NCBI RefSeq assembly: GCF_035607535.1
Contig: NZ_JAYDZX010000006.1
Location: 1-64,000, forward strand
Direction of reading: 5' to 3'
Source of the DNA: Salinimicrobium sp035607535
Lineage (GTDB): Bacteria; Bacteroidota; Bacteroidia; Flavobacteriales; Flavobacteriaceae
Length of the DNA: 64,000 bases
Positions 33,547 through 42,847 of this stretch are shown here, in pieces. Within the stretch, counting starts at the first letter, position 1. Every line of letters begins with the position of its first letter. The notes beneath the pieces were generated by a model. It had not been told where the DNA came from, made no database searches, and worked only from the letters and a program-made list of their open reading frames with translations. The position numbers and the translations under genes were made by a program.

Positions 33547-33964
33547 ATTATTTTGAGTCGTCCAAATTTAAAGGAAAAACTTCATCCGAATTGCTTTGAC
33601 TTTAAGGCCGGAGAGCTTAGGATAAAAAGCGGAATCAGGATCTTATGAAATATTTGAGCGAAAGGAAATTTTTCCGTGTTAATAACATTTTTGACCTTCC
33701 TCTCATCAGCTGAGTGATCTAGATAGTTCGAGCCTGCCTCCGGCAGACAGGTGCTTCATCAATGCAGAAGCCTGATTCTCCTCCCGTCAGTTCGAGTGAA
33801 TCTTGACCTGCGGTGGCAGGGACAGATTTGTATCGAGAACGACGGCAGTTTATTCAAATTTTAAGGCCAAAAAAGAAGAACACTTTTATCTGTTCCGGCT
33901 CCGGGATTTGAAGGAGTTTTAGCTATGACTTTATCCCTGATAAGCTAATAAGAATTATCAGCTG
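33547..33964. other. Gene-free region with Flavobacterial hairpin repeats
   Basis: 418 bases. It holds a CCTGCCTCCGGCAGACAGG hairpin near 33733-33751 and the second copy of the CGTCAGTTCGAG element at 33784-33845. I see no gene and no clear promoter. Confidence 0.65.
33784..33845. repeat. CGTCAGTTCGAG palindromic element, second copy
   Basis: Begins CCGTCAGTTCGAGTG and ends TATCGAGAACGACGG, whose ends are an imperfect inverted repeat. The centre contains a CCTGCGGTGGCAGG hairpin instead of the TCCCGAT...ATCGGGA hairpin of the copy at 31420. Confidence 0.7.
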
Positions 33965-34807
33965 CTATTCGAGAGAAAAGAGCTTATCGAAAAATGCTGT
34001 TTTCCGGATATCTACCGGCCCCACGATTTCCTCTTTATCGACATCTACAAATCCCATAAACCTGAAGTAGCGCTCAAAAGTCCGTAGCGAGTAACATCTA
34101 AAAGAAGAATCCTGCTCTTCCTGAAGCTGCGGAAAAGCTTTAAAATATTTTTCAGCATAGAAGTAAGATGATCTTTTGGTACTGCCATATTTTTTAATCA
34201 GGAACAGACTGAAGGCAGGAAAAACCTGTCCTATGTCTTCAGATTCATGTCCGTCGAAATAACCCCAATTGAACTTATAGAAAAGAACAGTGAGTATTTC
34301 CCTGAGGATGGAATTCCCGTCATCTGCAGTTTTTTCTCCTTTTTTGGTCAGGCTAAGTTTTCCATTCTTCTTTCTGGCCAGGCTTGAAATTTCCAGCAGG
34401 ATACGGGTGATACTTATTTCTGCGGCATCGCTTTCTTTAGATAATTTAGTGAGGCCGTCTTCAATCCACCGGTTCTTAAGACATCCCAATCCGTAGATTT
34501 CCTTGACAACTTTGGTTGGTAAAGCTCCGGTTTTAGTAAGTTTCAACTCCTTTCCTCCTTTCATCTTATCCATAAGGAACCGGATCTGAACGAGCAATGC
34601 ACAGCTTTGAAGTTCCTCCTCTGGAAGTTCCTTTAGAACCAGTGGACTTTCATCATTAGGAAAATTTTCCAGCTGACCCATTTGTACAGGCGTCAAACCT
34701 TCAAAAGCATCTATGGGGGCATTATTGTGAGCGTTTGTTCTTTTTTCCAGTTCCTCATTGAGGTCGTCCAGATTATCAAAGCCATTCAAATCGTCAAAAT
34801 TAATCAT
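33965..34807 (-). CDS. Hypothetical protein (280 aa), pRiA4b ORF-3-associated type
   Basis: Not confidently recognised. The N-terminus is acidic (NFDDLNGFDNLDDLNEELEKR), then DAFEGLTPVQMGQLENFP, which resembles the GLSPxQMxxLL phrase found in proteins related to plasmid pRiA4b ORF-3 and their Bacteroidota neighbours. A region KLTKTGALPTKVVKEIY and KLSLTKKGEK repeats an LTKxG motif twice (about residues 88 and 150). There is no signal peptide and no membrane helix. A single-gene unit. Confidence 0.6.
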   Translation of the reverse strand: MINFDDLNGFDNLDDLNEELEKRTNAHNNAPIDAFEGLTPVQMGQLENFPNDESPLVLKELPEEELQSCALLVQIRFLMDKMKGGKELKLTKTGALPTKVVKEIYGLGCLKNRWIEDGLTKLSKESDAAEISITRILLEISSLARKKNGKLSLTKKGEKTADDGNSILREILTVLFYKFNWGYFDGHESEDIGQVFPAFSLFLIKKYGSTKRSSYFYAEKYFKAFPQLQEEQDSSFRCYSLRTFERYFRFMGFVDVDKEEIVGPVDIRKTAFFDKLFSLE

Positions 34808-35151
34808 ATAGAAGAGATATTTAAACCCAAAAATAATAATTGATCAACGAGAATTGGGTAGTGAAAAGTGGAAAAATCTTTCCCATCTAGCGCCCAATCC
34901 TTTTTAGAAAGGCAGGTATTGAACCGCAGCGAATGAAATTCATAATTCTGCAATTCTTCGCCTGAAAACTTAGTAGCTGGACCTTCCCGGCGCGGACAGG
35001 TTTGCAGGATAAGGTGGCGGGATTGATAACTAGAAGTAAAAGAAGAAAACTACAGGAAAAGCAACAGCAATTACTAAGGCAAGTTGTTTTGGTGAAGTGC
35101 CTATAAAAAAATTCAAGTAGATTACTAGAAATTGGAAACCTGTGACCGGTT
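34808..35151. other. Gene-free region
   Basis: 344 bases between two minus-strand genes. I see no open frame with a ribosome site, no strong hairpin and no repeat shared with the rest of the window. Confidence 0.5.
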
Positions 35152-35358
35152 CTAAAGTCCCGGAATGTCTTTCATCTTTCCGTTTTCCTGTTTCCCGAGA
35201 ACGACAACCTCTTTATTTTCCTTGTATTCATCAATGGCCATAAGAAGCTGGCTCTTGGTGTCTCTCCGGATCTTTATACCCGATTTCTGATTTTTATTCT
35301 TCACCTCAATATAATAGCCATCTCTCAGGTCTTTTGGTTTTGTGGAAGGTCGTCCCAT
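35152..35358 (-). CDS. Small basic hypothetical protein (68 aa)
   Basis: Not recognised as a named family. It begins MGRPSTKPKDLRDGYYIEVK and continues with GIKIRRDTKSQLLMAIDEYK, a lysine-rich soluble protein. The pattern suggests a small DNA- or RNA-contacting or regulatory protein of the kind seen across Flavobacteriaceae. The ATG at 35356-35358 gives the shortest start that keeps the basic N-terminus. Confidence 0.55.
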   Translation of the reverse strand: MGRPSTKPKDLRDGYYIEVKNKNQKSGIKIRRDTKSQLLMAIDEYKENKEVVVLGKQENGKMKDIPGL

Positions 35359-35732
35359 AACAGATCTATTGTAAAATTTTACTTAGCAAACCAAAAACAT
35401 GTGCAATCATTGTACCAGAATTTGAGCAATAAAAGCAATGAATTAAAATGCCCGGGCTAATTGGAAAACAAATTTCAAAAGTATGGATACAAAAGGTTCC
35501 CTGCCGAAGTATCACCATTCATATCTACCTCATAAAATGCTTGTCTTTTTCCTGCTGTTGTGAGCGCAAAGACTCTTCTTTTGGAAAAAGGTTTAATGTT
35601 AATTTTATAAGAGGTAGGTTTTATTTAAAAGGAATTTATAGATTAGCGTTAACTTTTTGTTAATGATCATGTAAAGTCAGTTTAATCTTACCTGTGTAAA
35701 AGCAGAAAAAAATTGCAGTAGCTCAAGCCCTA
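35359..35732. other. Upstream region of the FG-GAP gene
   Basis: 374 bases. A TTAAC-TTTTT-GTTAA inverted repeat lies at 35649-35663, about 70 bases before the next start, and could be part of its promoter. An open frame at 35448-35663 has an implausible Cys/Ile-rich composition and is not called. Confidence 0.5.
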
Positions 35733-38700
35733 ATGAGACTTCTTATTCCCTTTTTTGCCCTTGGCCTTGTCGCAACCTCTTGTACCAGCAGCAAGAGTGA
35801 AGAAAGAGACCCCAAACCTAACGATTACTTGCTGGCGCCAATAACTCCGGACTCTTCAAACGTTCATTTCACCAATACCATAAATGAAGATCCCGAACAT
35901 TCCATTATAAATTACATCTACTACTACAATGGTGCAGGAGTAGCTGCCGGGGATGTAAATAATGACGGTTTACCCGATCTTTATTTTGTTGGAAATTCCA
36001 CTCCCAATAAACTATACCTCAACAAAGGCAACTTTAAATTCGAGGATGTTTCAGCAAAAGCCAACATAGGCGGAAAAGCCAGCTGGCAAACTGGTGCAAC
36101 CATGGTGGATATCAATAAGGATGGATGGCTTGATATTTATGTTTCTGCAGTTTCAGGTCTTCTTGATTTTACGGGGCATAACGAGTTATACATTAATAAT
36201 CAAGACGGGACTTTTACTGAAGCATCTAAAAATTTCGGCCTGGACATTGAATCCTACGCAACTCAGGCTTATTTTTTTGATTACGATATGGATGACGATC
36301 TTGATGTCTACATTGTTAATCACTCCGTTCACACCACCTACTCTTACGGCCCTGCCGAGACAAGGAAAAATAGATAGCCCCTTGTAGGAGATTTGCTTTT
36401 AAAGAACAACGAAGGCCAGTTTGAAGACGTAAGTGAAATTGCAAACATTTATGGAGGAGCCAACAACTATGGCCTCAGTGCGAGCTTAGCCGACTTCAAC
36501 AATGATGGTTATACAGATATTTATGTCTGTAATGATTTTCATGAGAATGATTACTACTACATCAATAACCGGGATGGAACATTCTCAGAAAAAATAGATG
36601 AAGCTTTTAGCATAATCAGCAACTTTTCAATGGGTAGCGATGCTGCGGATATTAATGCTGACGGGTTACCGGATATAATTACCCTTGATATGCTTCCCAA
36701 AGATGAACGTGTCCTCAAGGAAACTGAAGGTGATGATGCCATGTATTACATCCAGCAAAGGCTAAGGAAACTCGGGTATAAAGACCAGTTTGCCAGGAAT
36801 ATGCTGCAGATCAATAACAACAACGGAAAACACTTCACAGAAAAAGCACTTTTGGATGGTGTAGCAGATACCGACTGGAGTTGGGCTGCCTTGTTTGCCG
36901 ATTTTAATAATGATTCACATCAGGACCTTTTCATAACCAACGGTATCCTGCGACGCCCGAATAATCTGGATTTCAGGATGTACGTAGCTAATGCTTTTAA
37001 AGGAAGAAGTAAGGACGAAGGACTTACCTGGCTATACAAGTCCATTGACAGCATGCCCGGGGGTAAGGTGGCCAATAAAGTTTTTGAAGGCAACTCAGTT
37101 TCTTTTACCAATAGAACGGGCCAATGGATCACCGATGAACCCGGACTCTCCAATGGTGGTATTTATGTGGATCTCGATCAAGATGGCAATCTGGATCTGG
37201 TGGTAAACAATCTCAATGCACCTGCTTCCATATACAGGAACAGGAACAAAGCCCAAAACAACTTTCTCACTTTTAAATTAAAATACCTTCCCTCCAACAT
37301 CGAAGGAATTGGTGCTACCGTCAAAGTATACTCGGGGAATGAAGTGCAAACAAGAAGTCTTTATAAATCCAGAGGATTTTTATCAGCCATTACAGGTGAT
37401 CTTCATTTTGGGCTGGGACAGAATGATCAGGTCGATTCCACAATCGTGATATGGCCAAACCTAAAGAAACAGGTGATAAGGGAAATTCAATTGAATCAGA
37501 AGCATGAAATTACCTATCAGGAAAACCTCGCCACCTACGACTTCAAAAAAAATACAAAGATAAAACCGCTATTCACAAATTCTGAAGAGATTGTCTATTC
37601 CCATCGGGAAGACACTTACAACGACTTCCTGAATGAGAAGCTTATTCCTTATAAGGTTTCCACTGTAGGCCCTGCTGTGGCAGTTGGTGATGTAGATGGG
37701 AATGGTTTTAAGGATCTTTATATTGGAGCTGCTTCAGGCAAGGCTGCCACTTTTTATCTAAATTCCGGGAACGAACTCAATGCTCTGCCAATAGCTGCCT
37801 TTGCCAGAGACAGTATATACGAGGACAATACTGCAGCCTTTTTTGATGCAGATGGAGACGGGGATCTTGACCTTTATGTAGGCAGCGGAATCTGCAAAAA
37901 CAGCAGCAGTAACTCGAGTGACAGGCTTTATATCTTCGAGAACAATGACTTTAAAATTTCAGGGGAAGCTATTCCCGGAAATGATCTTGTCACATCAGTT
38001 GTAAAAGCCAATGACTTTGACCTGGATGGGGACATGGACCTGTTCATAGGTAACCTAACAGCAGCTCAACAATTTGGTTCTTCAGTAGACTCCTATATCC
38101 TGGTCAATAATGGTCGTGGAAAATTTTCAAAACTTGAAAACTTCAGCCTGAGAACCAAGGTCAACGACGCACTATGGAGAGATATTGATCTTGATGGCAA
38201 AGCTGACCTTATTGTAGCTACGGAATGGGATGCCCCGAAGATATTTATTAATTCTGAAACCGGATTTATTCCGCAGGACACTCCTTTAAACCTAAATGGC
38301 CTGTGGCAAAGTATAAGCGTGTTTGATATTGACAAGGATGGAGATGAGGATATCCTACTGGGGAACTGGGGAGAAAATTCCAAGTTTAACCCCACGCCCG
38401 AAGCTCCTTTACGAATGTACTACCTCGACTTTGACAAGAATGGAAAGACTGAAACGGTGCTTGCCTATAATAAAGGGGACTCTTATTATCCAATTCATTC
38501 AAAAGACGAATTGGCTTCCCAGCTCAATATCATCAAAAAACGGTATGTACGTCACGCCGACTACGCCCTTAAAACAATGGAGGAAATTTTTACTCCACAT
38601 ACGCTTGGGCAGGCACAATTGAACGAGGTACATGTTCTTTCTTCAGGCTATTTGGAGAATGAGAACGGCAAGTTCGGTCGTTTCATACGGTTCCCTTATC

Positions 38701-38990
38701 AACTTCAGCTGGCTCCCATCAACACCTTTAAAAAGATCAATATAGGCGGAGAAGAAGGAGTCCTGGCTGGCGGTAATACCTATAGAAGTAATAACTATCA
38801 AGGGACATATTCTGCTTTACAAGGCTACATGATCAAGAATATGAATGCTGTAATTCCCGTAAGTGATCTGGGAGTAGACTCTTTTAAACACGAAGTGAAA
38901 GCAATAGAGGAAGTAAATCTTCAAGACCAAAAGCTCCTGTTGATCATAAATAATGATGCTCCTTTAAAATCATACCGCTATGAAGATTAA
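35733..38990 (+). pseudogene. FG-GAP/VCBS repeat lipoprotein with ASPIC/UnbV domain, interrupted by TAG
   Basis: The frame encodes 1085 residues apart from one in-frame TAG at 36375-36377 (codon 215). The next part continues in the same frame (PLVGDLLLKNNEGQFEDVS), so a single base change explains it. The lipobox (VATSCTSS, Cys17) marks an outer-membrane lipoprotein. Repeated Ca-binding DxNxDGxxDxY/L phrases (DVNNDGLPDLY, DINKDGWLDIY, DFNNDGYTDIY, DLDQDGNLDLV) form a beta propeller, and an ASPIC/UnbV-like segment lies near the middle. Such proteins are usually exported and pair with polysaccharide-use or haloperoxidase genes. The downstream haloperoxidase starts inside its last codons. Either the gene is dead, or TAG is read through, or the base is an error. 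Confidence 0.8.
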
Positions 38991-40359
38991 TGAATGCTCA
39001 AAATACCTTTTTTGGGGTCTCTCCATTTCAATTTTTACCGGTTGTCAACCAAAACAGGAGATTGAGATAACTCCAAATGATTACCATGCCGTGGTAGATA
39101 AAGTAACTGCTATAATGGTGAATGATATTTTTTCACCTCCTCAAGCCAGCAGGGTTTACGCCTATCCCAATATAGCAGCATATGAAGCACTGAACTCAAC
39201 TTCTACTGAATATGTCTCACTTGCACCCCAATTAAATGATTTTGAGAAATTCTCTCCACCTGTTTTACCGGAACAGGGAACTAATTTGAAGCTTTCCGCC
39301 TTGATCGCATATCTGCAGGTCGCAGAGAAGCTGGTATTTTCAGAAGAAGAGATTCAAAAATACAGGGATAGTCTTTATGATGTTTGGTCAGAGCGTAACC
39401 CGCAAAGTCTAAAGAAGGCAAGGACCTATGCAGAGTCGGTGGCTTCAAATGTTCTTCAATGGATGGAAGCCGACAATTACCAGGAAACCCGCACCATGCC
39501 CGACTACGATTTCTTTGACGATGAGCCCCATCGTTGGCAGCCAACACCGCCGGCATATATGAAAGGCATAGAGCCGCATTGGAATAAAATAAGACCAATG
39601 GTAATGGATTCTGCTTCGCAATTCAAGCCTCTCCCGCCACCTGCATTTTCATTGGACAAGGACAGTGAATTCTACCGGCAGCTGGTAGAAGTATATAATA
39701 TAAGCGAATCAATCAGGGCAAAGGAGAAGAACTCTCCCGAAATTGAGATCGCCAGGTTTTGGGACTGTAATCCATACGTTTCAATTACCAGAGGTCATTA
39801 TATGTTTGCTGAAAAAAAGATCACCCCCGGAGCTCACTGGATGGGTATATGTAAAATAGCTGCCTTGCAATCTCAAGCCGATTTCGAATTAACGGTATAC
39901 GCTTATACCAAGACCTCAATTGCTATTTTTGATGCCTTTATAAGTTGCTGGGACGAAAAATATCGTTCAAACCTTATAAGACCTGAAACCTTGATTGCAG
40001 AACATCTAGACAAAAATTGGAAACCGATCCTACAGACTCCTCCTTTCCCTGAATATACCAGCGGCCATTCTGTCGTATCAACCTCTGCAGCAAGAGCCTT
40101 AACTTCCATTTTTGGTGAGAATTTCGATTTTGAAGACATTACAGAAATTCCATATGGCCTTCCTGCCAGGAAATTTTCTTCTTTTAATGCCGCAGCTGAA
40201 GAGGCTGCTATGAGTCGGCTATATGGAGGCATACACTACAGAGCTGCCGTTGAAGAAGGAGCAGTACAGGGAGCAAATTTGGGCGACTACATAAATTCTA
40301 CCCTAATTTTCTTGAGAAAACCGGCCGAAGCAGAAGAACTCCTTACAAGTACCCCTTAA
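38980..40359 (+). CDS. Vanadium-dependent haloperoxidase/PAP2-family lipoprotein
   Basis: A 459-residue protein with a lipoprotein signal (ISIFTGCQ, Cys22) and an all-helical PAP2-superfamily core. PFPEYTSGHSVVSTSAARAL (about residues 351-370) carries the SGH motif and GGIHYRAAVEEGAVQG (near 416) the final RxxxE/H-type anion site, while KxxxxxxRP-like RSNLIRPETL lies before it. The fold binds vanadate or phosphate and would oxidise halides or act as a phosphatase at the cell surface. It overlaps the FG-GAP gene by 11 bases. The pairing of these two families is recurrent in Bacteroidota. Confidence 0.85.
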   Translation: MKINECSKYLFWGLSISIFTGCQPKQEIEITPNDYHAVVDKVTAIMVNDIFSPPQASRVYAYPNIAAYEALNSTSTEYVSLAPQLNDFEKFSPPVLPEQGTNLKLSALIAYLQVAEKLVFSEEEIQKYRDSLYDVWSERNPQSLKKARTYAESVASNVLQWMEADNYQETRTMPDYDFFDDEPHRWQPTPPAYMKGIEPHWNKIRPMVMDSASQFKPLPPPAFSLDKDSEFYRQLVEVYNISESIRAKEKNSPEIEIARFWDCNPYVSITRGHYMFAEKKITPGAHWMGICKIAALQSQADFELTVYAYTKTSIAIFDAFISCWDEKYRSNLIRPETLIAEHLDKNWKPILQTPPFPEYTSGHSVVSTSAARALTSIFGENFDFEDITEIPYGLPARKFSSFNAAAEEAAMSRLYGGIHYRAAVEEGAVQGANLGDYINSTLIFLRKPAEAEELLTSTP

Positions 40360-40619
40360 TCAGGCATGCCGAAAAAATTGATTTTCTCATTTTTCTCAGC
40401 TGCTTTTTAATGTCTCTCCTGTTCTTGCCTTGGTGATTTACGACTACTGAAGTCGTGCCAGATTTCTTTGCGGGTTTGAAAGACGAAGGGTGTAAAAAAG
40501 ATATCTGCTGTGGCGCCCTTTACGATTCGAATGCAGGCTGAAAACTCCGGCTTGTAATCCTCCTTATTTTGCTGTATTTTAAGGTGCGAAAATTCAGGTT
40601 TAACATAAACATAGCCATC

Positions 40620-42608
40620 ATGAAAAGAACTCTGACGTTATTACTATTCTTCGTTGCCCATTCCTTTTTTGCGCAGGAGAATGTTCTCACTCCCGCCGAT
40701 GTGGCGAAAATGGAATATATTACCAGTGCTGTTATTTCCGGGTCGGGAGATAAGGTAGTGTATCAGCATTTAAAACCCGTGCCTCCAAAGGAAGAAAATG
40801 CTCCCGCCAATATCCATCTTTACGTCCATGATAGAGCGGCAAACAGCAGCACGCCCTTGGTAACCGATTATAGCGTATCAAACGTGGAATTCAGGCCTCA
40901 GCACAAGAGTATTACTTTTACTGCAAAGCAACAGAATGATAAAAACACCTCCCTGTACGAGGTAAGTGCTACCGGTGGCGCAGCCAAGAAGATCTATGAA
41001 TTCAAAAGCTCCATCTCTTCCTACGACTGGCATCCCCAGGGCAATAAACTCTTGTTCATCTCTCATGAGCCGGAAGAAAGCCGTGACTTTCAGCTTCCAT
41101 ATCAACCTGAAGTCTACGAAGAAGGCCTTCGACAGTCAATGCTATACATGGTCGATCTTTCAAACCCGGCTCCTAAGTCCTTACAGGTTGAAGGCCACGT
41201 CACCGGAGCCTGGTGGAGCCCCGACGGACAAAAGATTGCTGTAAGTGCAGCCCCTTCCTCTCTGGTTGACGATTTTTACACCGGACAAAAAATCTACATT
41301 TTAGATGCTGCTTCTCAAAATGTCACTGCACAGGTAGACCACAAAGCCAAACTGGGAGTCCTTAAATGGAGCCCCGATAGTAAGAAAATAGGATTTATAG
41401 CCGGGGAAGATCAGCATGATCCAATCGATGGCAGGATATTCATTGTAGATGCAACCGGAGGAACACCTATAAATCTCAATCCTGGCTTTGCAGGAAAGTT
41501 TGAAGATATTGCCTGGAAAGACAATAACACCCTTACATACCTGGCTAGCGAAGGCGTTTACAGCAGCATTGGAACCATAGGACGTAACGGAAAGATGAAC
41601 AGAACGTTTAGAGATGACAACCTGAGTATTGCCGGCCTCTCTGTAGCCGACAATGGTACCATGGCCCTTGTAGGGAGCACCGCTAAACACCCGGGCGAAT
41701 TATTCACTCTGGATGCCAAAGGTTCAAAAGCCAGGCGCGTAACAAATTCCAATCCATGGCTGGATCAGGAAAAACTGGGGAAGCAGGAGGTGATCACTTA
41801 TAAGGCCAAGGACGGACTGGAGATACAGGGAATCTTAATTCATCCTGTGAATCAACAGAACAACACTCCCCTTATCACTGTAGTACATGGGGGACCCGAA
41901 GCTCATTACGACAACGGCTGGCTTACCGGTTACAGTATGCCCGGCCAAATGGGAGCAGGTGAAGGATATGCTGTTTTTTATCCCAATTACCGCGGAAGTA
42001 CAGGACGAGGTGCCGAATTTGCCAAATCAAGCCAGGGTGATCCGGGTGGAAAAGAGTTTGATGACATCATTGACGGGATTGATTATCTGATAGCTAATCA
42101 TGGGATTGACAGGAGTAAGGTTGGAGTTACCGGAGGTTCATACGGAGGTTACGCAACAGCCTGGATGTCTACCCGCCATACCGACAGGTTTGCGGCCGGA
42201 GTAATGTCTGTGGGCATCAGTAACAATATCTCCAAATGGGGAACCAGTGACATTCCTGAAGAAATGTTCCTGGTTCACTCCCGCAAAAGGATCTGGGATG
42301 ACTACCAGTTCTTCCTGGAGCGCAGCCCGATTTTTTATGCAGATCAAGCTAAGACCCCGCTTTTGATCCTTCATGGAAAGGAAGACACGCGGGTGGATCC
42401 CGGGCAGTCATACGAATTGTACCGGCATATCAAGACCAGGACAGACACTCCTGTGAGGCTCGTACTATACCCGGGTGAAGGCCATGGGAACAGAAAATCC
42501 ACAGCCAGGTACGACTTTAGCCTAAGAATGATGCGCTGGTTCAACACCTATCTAAAGGAAGGTGCCGGGGAAGTGCCGGTAGTAGAACTTGACATTAGCA
42601 TGGACTAA
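40620..42608 (+). CDS. Secreted S9-family prolyl oligopeptidase-like peptidase
   Basis: A 662-residue protein with a signal peptide (KRTLTLLLFFVAHSFFAQ). The N-terminal half is a WD40-like beta propeller with TolB-type blades (WWSPDGQKIAV, KWSPDSKKIGF). The C-terminal alpha/beta-hydrolase has GVTGGSYGGYATAW (Ser near 507), GKEDTRVDPG (Asp near 589) and GEGHGN (His near 622), giving the S9C order. It cleaves small peptides, probably in the periplasm. The ATG at 40620 starts a proper signal peptide. A frame 17 codons longer from 40569 does not. A hairpin terminator follows at 42635. Confidence 0.9.
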   Translation: MKRTLTLLLFFVAHSFFAQENVLTPADVAKMEYITSAVISGSGDKVVYQHLKPVPPKEENAPANIHLYVHDRAANSSTPLVTDYSVSNVEFRPQHKSITFTAKQQNDKNTSLYEVSATGGAAKKIYEFKSSISSYDWHPQGNKLLFISHEPEESRDFQLPYQPEVYEEGLRQSMLYMVDLSNPAPKSLQVEGHVTGAWWSPDGQKIAVSAAPSSLVDDFYTGQKIYILDAASQNVTAQVDHKAKLGVLKWSPDSKKIGFIAGEDQHDPIDGRIFIVDATGGTPINLNPGFAGKFEDIAWKDNNTLTYLASEGVYSSIGTIGRNGKMNRTFRDDNLSIAGLSVADNGTMALVGSTAKHPGELFTLDAKGSKARRVTNSNPWLDQEKLGKQEVITYKAKDGLEIQGILIHPVNQQNNTPLITVVHGGPEAHYDNGWLTGYSMPGQMGAGEGYAVFYPNYRGSTGRGAEFAKSSQGDPGGKEFDDIIDGIDYLIANHGIDRSKVGVTGGSYGGYATAWMSTRHTDRFAAGVMSVGISNNISKWGTSDIPEEMFLVHSRKRIWDDYQFFLERSPIFYADQAKTPLLILHGKEDTRVDPGQSYELYRHIKTRTDTPVRLVLYPGEGHGNRKSTARYDFSLRMMRWFNTYLKEGAGEVPVVELDISMD

Positions 42609-42634
42609 TTTTTACTGTCACAAAAAATAATAGG

Positions 42635-42660
42635 AGGCGATCAATTTTGGTCGCCTTTTA
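42635..42660 (+). terminator. Terminator after the S9 peptidase
   Basis: Stem AGGCGA/TCGCCT with a ten-base loop, followed by TTTTACTTTT. Confidence 0.75.
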
Positions 42661-42769
42661 CTTTTAGAATTTATTTTCTCTGGTGCTTTTGAAGTTCATC
42701 CATGATTAAGACAAGGCTCAGGATAAGATCTAAAACTTTTACTAACTTAGGGGATACAGAATACTTCTC

Positions 42770-42784
42770 AAAAATGCCATTTTT
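42770..42784. promoter_or_regulatory. Palindrome AAAAATGCCATTTTT (copy 2 of 4)
   Basis: A perfect 7+1+7 palindrome 63 bases before the GH2 start at 42848. It is followed by GACACC, a suffix also found after the degenerate copy at 55295. Confidence 0.5.
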
Positions 42785-42847
42785 GACACCTCATAATTTC
42801 AGGCTTTCAAAAGCCATTTTCCTGTACCCAACCTCCAAATTTCTTTG

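Noticed and set aside
35448..35663. 71-residue open frame
   Set aside because: Cys/Ile-rich, improbable composition and no start context; it is in the upstream region of the FG-GAP gene.
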